NCBI GenBank assembly: GCA_021904315.1
Contig: CM038919.1
Location: forward strand, 15,245,666 to 15,309,665
Origin: Sphagnum magellanicum
Taxonomy: Eukaryota > Streptophyta > Sphagnopsida > Sphagnales > Sphagnaceae
Direction: 5' to 3'
DNA: 64,000 nt
Position numbers and translations under genes: made by a program. Shown here in pieces: positions 62,803 through 64,000 of the stretch. The notes beneath the pieces were generated by a model, which was given only the letters and a program-made list of their open reading frames with translations, did no database searches and was not told the origin of the DNA. How positions within the stretch are numbered: position 1 is the stretch's first letter; the number at the start of each line of letters is the position of its first letter.

Positions 62803-63360
62803 TGTTTGTCTCTGCCAGCATAAATTGTTGGGAGGCTTATTTATCATCCAGTATTCAACATCTCTCAGTCCGGCTGTATATAATTTGACCTATTATTGAT
62901 CCTACAAGAAAAAATGGATGTATGTAAAAGAACAAGGATGTCTATCTGCACACATTGGTAGAGGTGGGGGTGCAAGGGATCTTGAAATTGCCCTGCACTC
63001 TCCAATTTAGTGTAAGAGGAGGGACTGTGGAATTCAGTCCTTAAGACTTGTTCTGCATTTGCCAGAACCTTTTGAAGAATTTCAACAATTTGGATGTTGA
63101 AATTGTAGTTTGCAGTGAAACATCTTTCACTGCATACAGGTGCTTGATCCAATGGTAGTACAAGTGTATTTTTTGTCACTTGAAAATGCATTGACAATGT
63201 TGTTCTCAACATGATGCCTTCACCTCTCAACACATTTTGATGTCCCTAAACTTTCATAGTTGAGGTTTGAAACCCATCTAAAGCAAATCTTTCAAACTGT
63301 CATGTCATATAGGCTGGTGGCCCACAGGTCTACACCAGTGTTGGGTGGGTACCTGCTGCT
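62803..63360. other. 3' flank of the GGP-like gene
   Basis: Probably starts with the 3' untranslated region. The minus-strand frame at 62865-63233 has no family features. Confidence 0.5.
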
Positions 63361-63369
63361 TTGGTCGGT

Positions 63370-63600
63370 GAGAACTGTCAGTTCTGGTTTTGGTTAGTAA
63401 GAACCCAGCTGGAATCAGGTCTGATTTTCAGAACCAAAATCAGAACCAGATTTGAAAAAAAAGAGAACCAGACTGGAATTGGATTCGATTTTCAGAATGG
63501 GAACCAGAATTTATCTTTTGAAGAATTGCAACTGGAACTGGATTCCTGGTTCCATTTATGTGTGGAATTGGAACCACGACAGTTCTAATTTATTTTTTAG
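63370..63600. repeat. degenerate GGAACCAGAATT minisatellite
   Basis: The words AGAACCAGA, TGGAATTGGATT, GATTTTCAGAA and GGAACCAGAATT recur irregularly. The resulting 75-residue frame is low-complexity and not a gene. Confidence 0.65.
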
Positions 63601-63642
63601 AACCAGAACTGGATGTTCTTCATGAAAGTAAAAAACTGCCCA

Positions 63643-63920
63643 AAGGCTACATTTCTGGTTTGGTCTTGAGCTTGTAAACTGTGATTGTACAGTTTCATCA
63701 TCCTTCACTAGACTCACTTGAAAGTGCCCACACTGGTGTAGGCTACATCTCCTGTTTGGTTTTGAGCTTGTAAACTGTGCTTGTACAGTTTCATCATCCT
63801 TCACTAGACTCACTTGAAAGTGCCCAACACTGGTGTAGCCTACATCTCCTGTTTGGTTTTGAGCTTGTAAACTGTGATTGTACAGTTTCATCATCCCTCA
63901 CGAGACTCACTTTTCACCCC
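63643..63920. repeat. 97-98 bp tandem repeat, about 2.8 copies
   Basis: Units start at 63643, 63741 and 63838 with GGCTACAT or GCCTACAT, then TGGTTT...GAGCTTGTAAACTGTG, TTGTACAGTTTCATCATCC and AGACTCACTTGAAAGTGCCC. The copies are highly similar, so the expansion is recent. Confidence 0.92.
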
Positions 63921-64000
63921 AATTAACTTGGCACCTTATCCCAAGAACTTGAAATTTGTGGGTCACCTCCCATGGAAACCTCATATAAGGATTCCAATTT

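Noticed and set aside
63361..63894. 75-residue plus-strand and 112-residue minus-strand frames
   Set aside because: They are translations of a minisatellite and of the 97-bp tandem repeat.

Overview
The window looks like nuclear DNA of a land plant with a large, repeat-filled genome. A gymnosperm is my best guess, but this is inference and no species marker is present. The support is three host genes in 64 kb, GT-AG introns of 0.24-0.98 kb, AT-rich intergenic DNA, and decayed DNA transposons and solo LTRs of plant type.

Host genes. (1) 22715-23482 (+): an intronless atypical short-chain dehydrogenase of the Arabidopsis At5g02240 type. (2) 45413-46659 (-): a two-exon secreted DUF538 protein. 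(3) 60255-62802 (+): a four-exon class I glutamine amidotransferase of the plant gamma-glutamyl peptidase (GGP) type. It has an intact Cys-His-Glu triad and an unusual 182-codon in-frame extension upstream of the usual start.

Mobile DNA, left to right. A MITE lies at 1371-1648 and a decayed PIF/Harbinger transposase at 7803-8868. A solo LTR with its ATTAA target duplication is at 10567-11286, and a foldback element at about 12.24-12.74 kb. A second Harbinger relic (24.2-25.7 kb) is interrupted by foreign DNA carrying a signal-peptide reading frame. An unidentified decayed coding region covers 28.5-31.3 kb. A MULE-type transposase relic with a SWIM zinc finger is at 36.2-39.8 kb. A two-gene Harbinger element, with transposase and a convergent Myb/trihelix-like gene, is at 40.3-42.7 kb.

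The main discovery is a complete-looking 12.3 kb MuDR-like element at 47283-59620. It has 33-bp terminal inverted repeats matching at 31 positions and a CACAAAA(A)G target duplication. Gene A (+) encodes a DDE transposase with a SWIM finger. A convergent gene B (-) encodes a C2H2 zinc-finger protein. Between the two genes lies a pair of oppositely oriented tandem repeat arrays. Near the right end is a 1.4 kb array of alternating hairpin-forming repeats. A second solo LTR (56194-57022, target duplication GTGGG) is nested inside gene B. The right end stops 88 bp before the first ATG of the open frame of the GGP-like gene, so the element forms the immediate upstream flank of a host gene.

Many stop codons in the two MULE transposases are TAG or TGA where the family most likely has Gln, Arg or Trp. 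This is the pattern expected from decay of methylated cytosines. All transposase genes look dead; the three host genes look intact.
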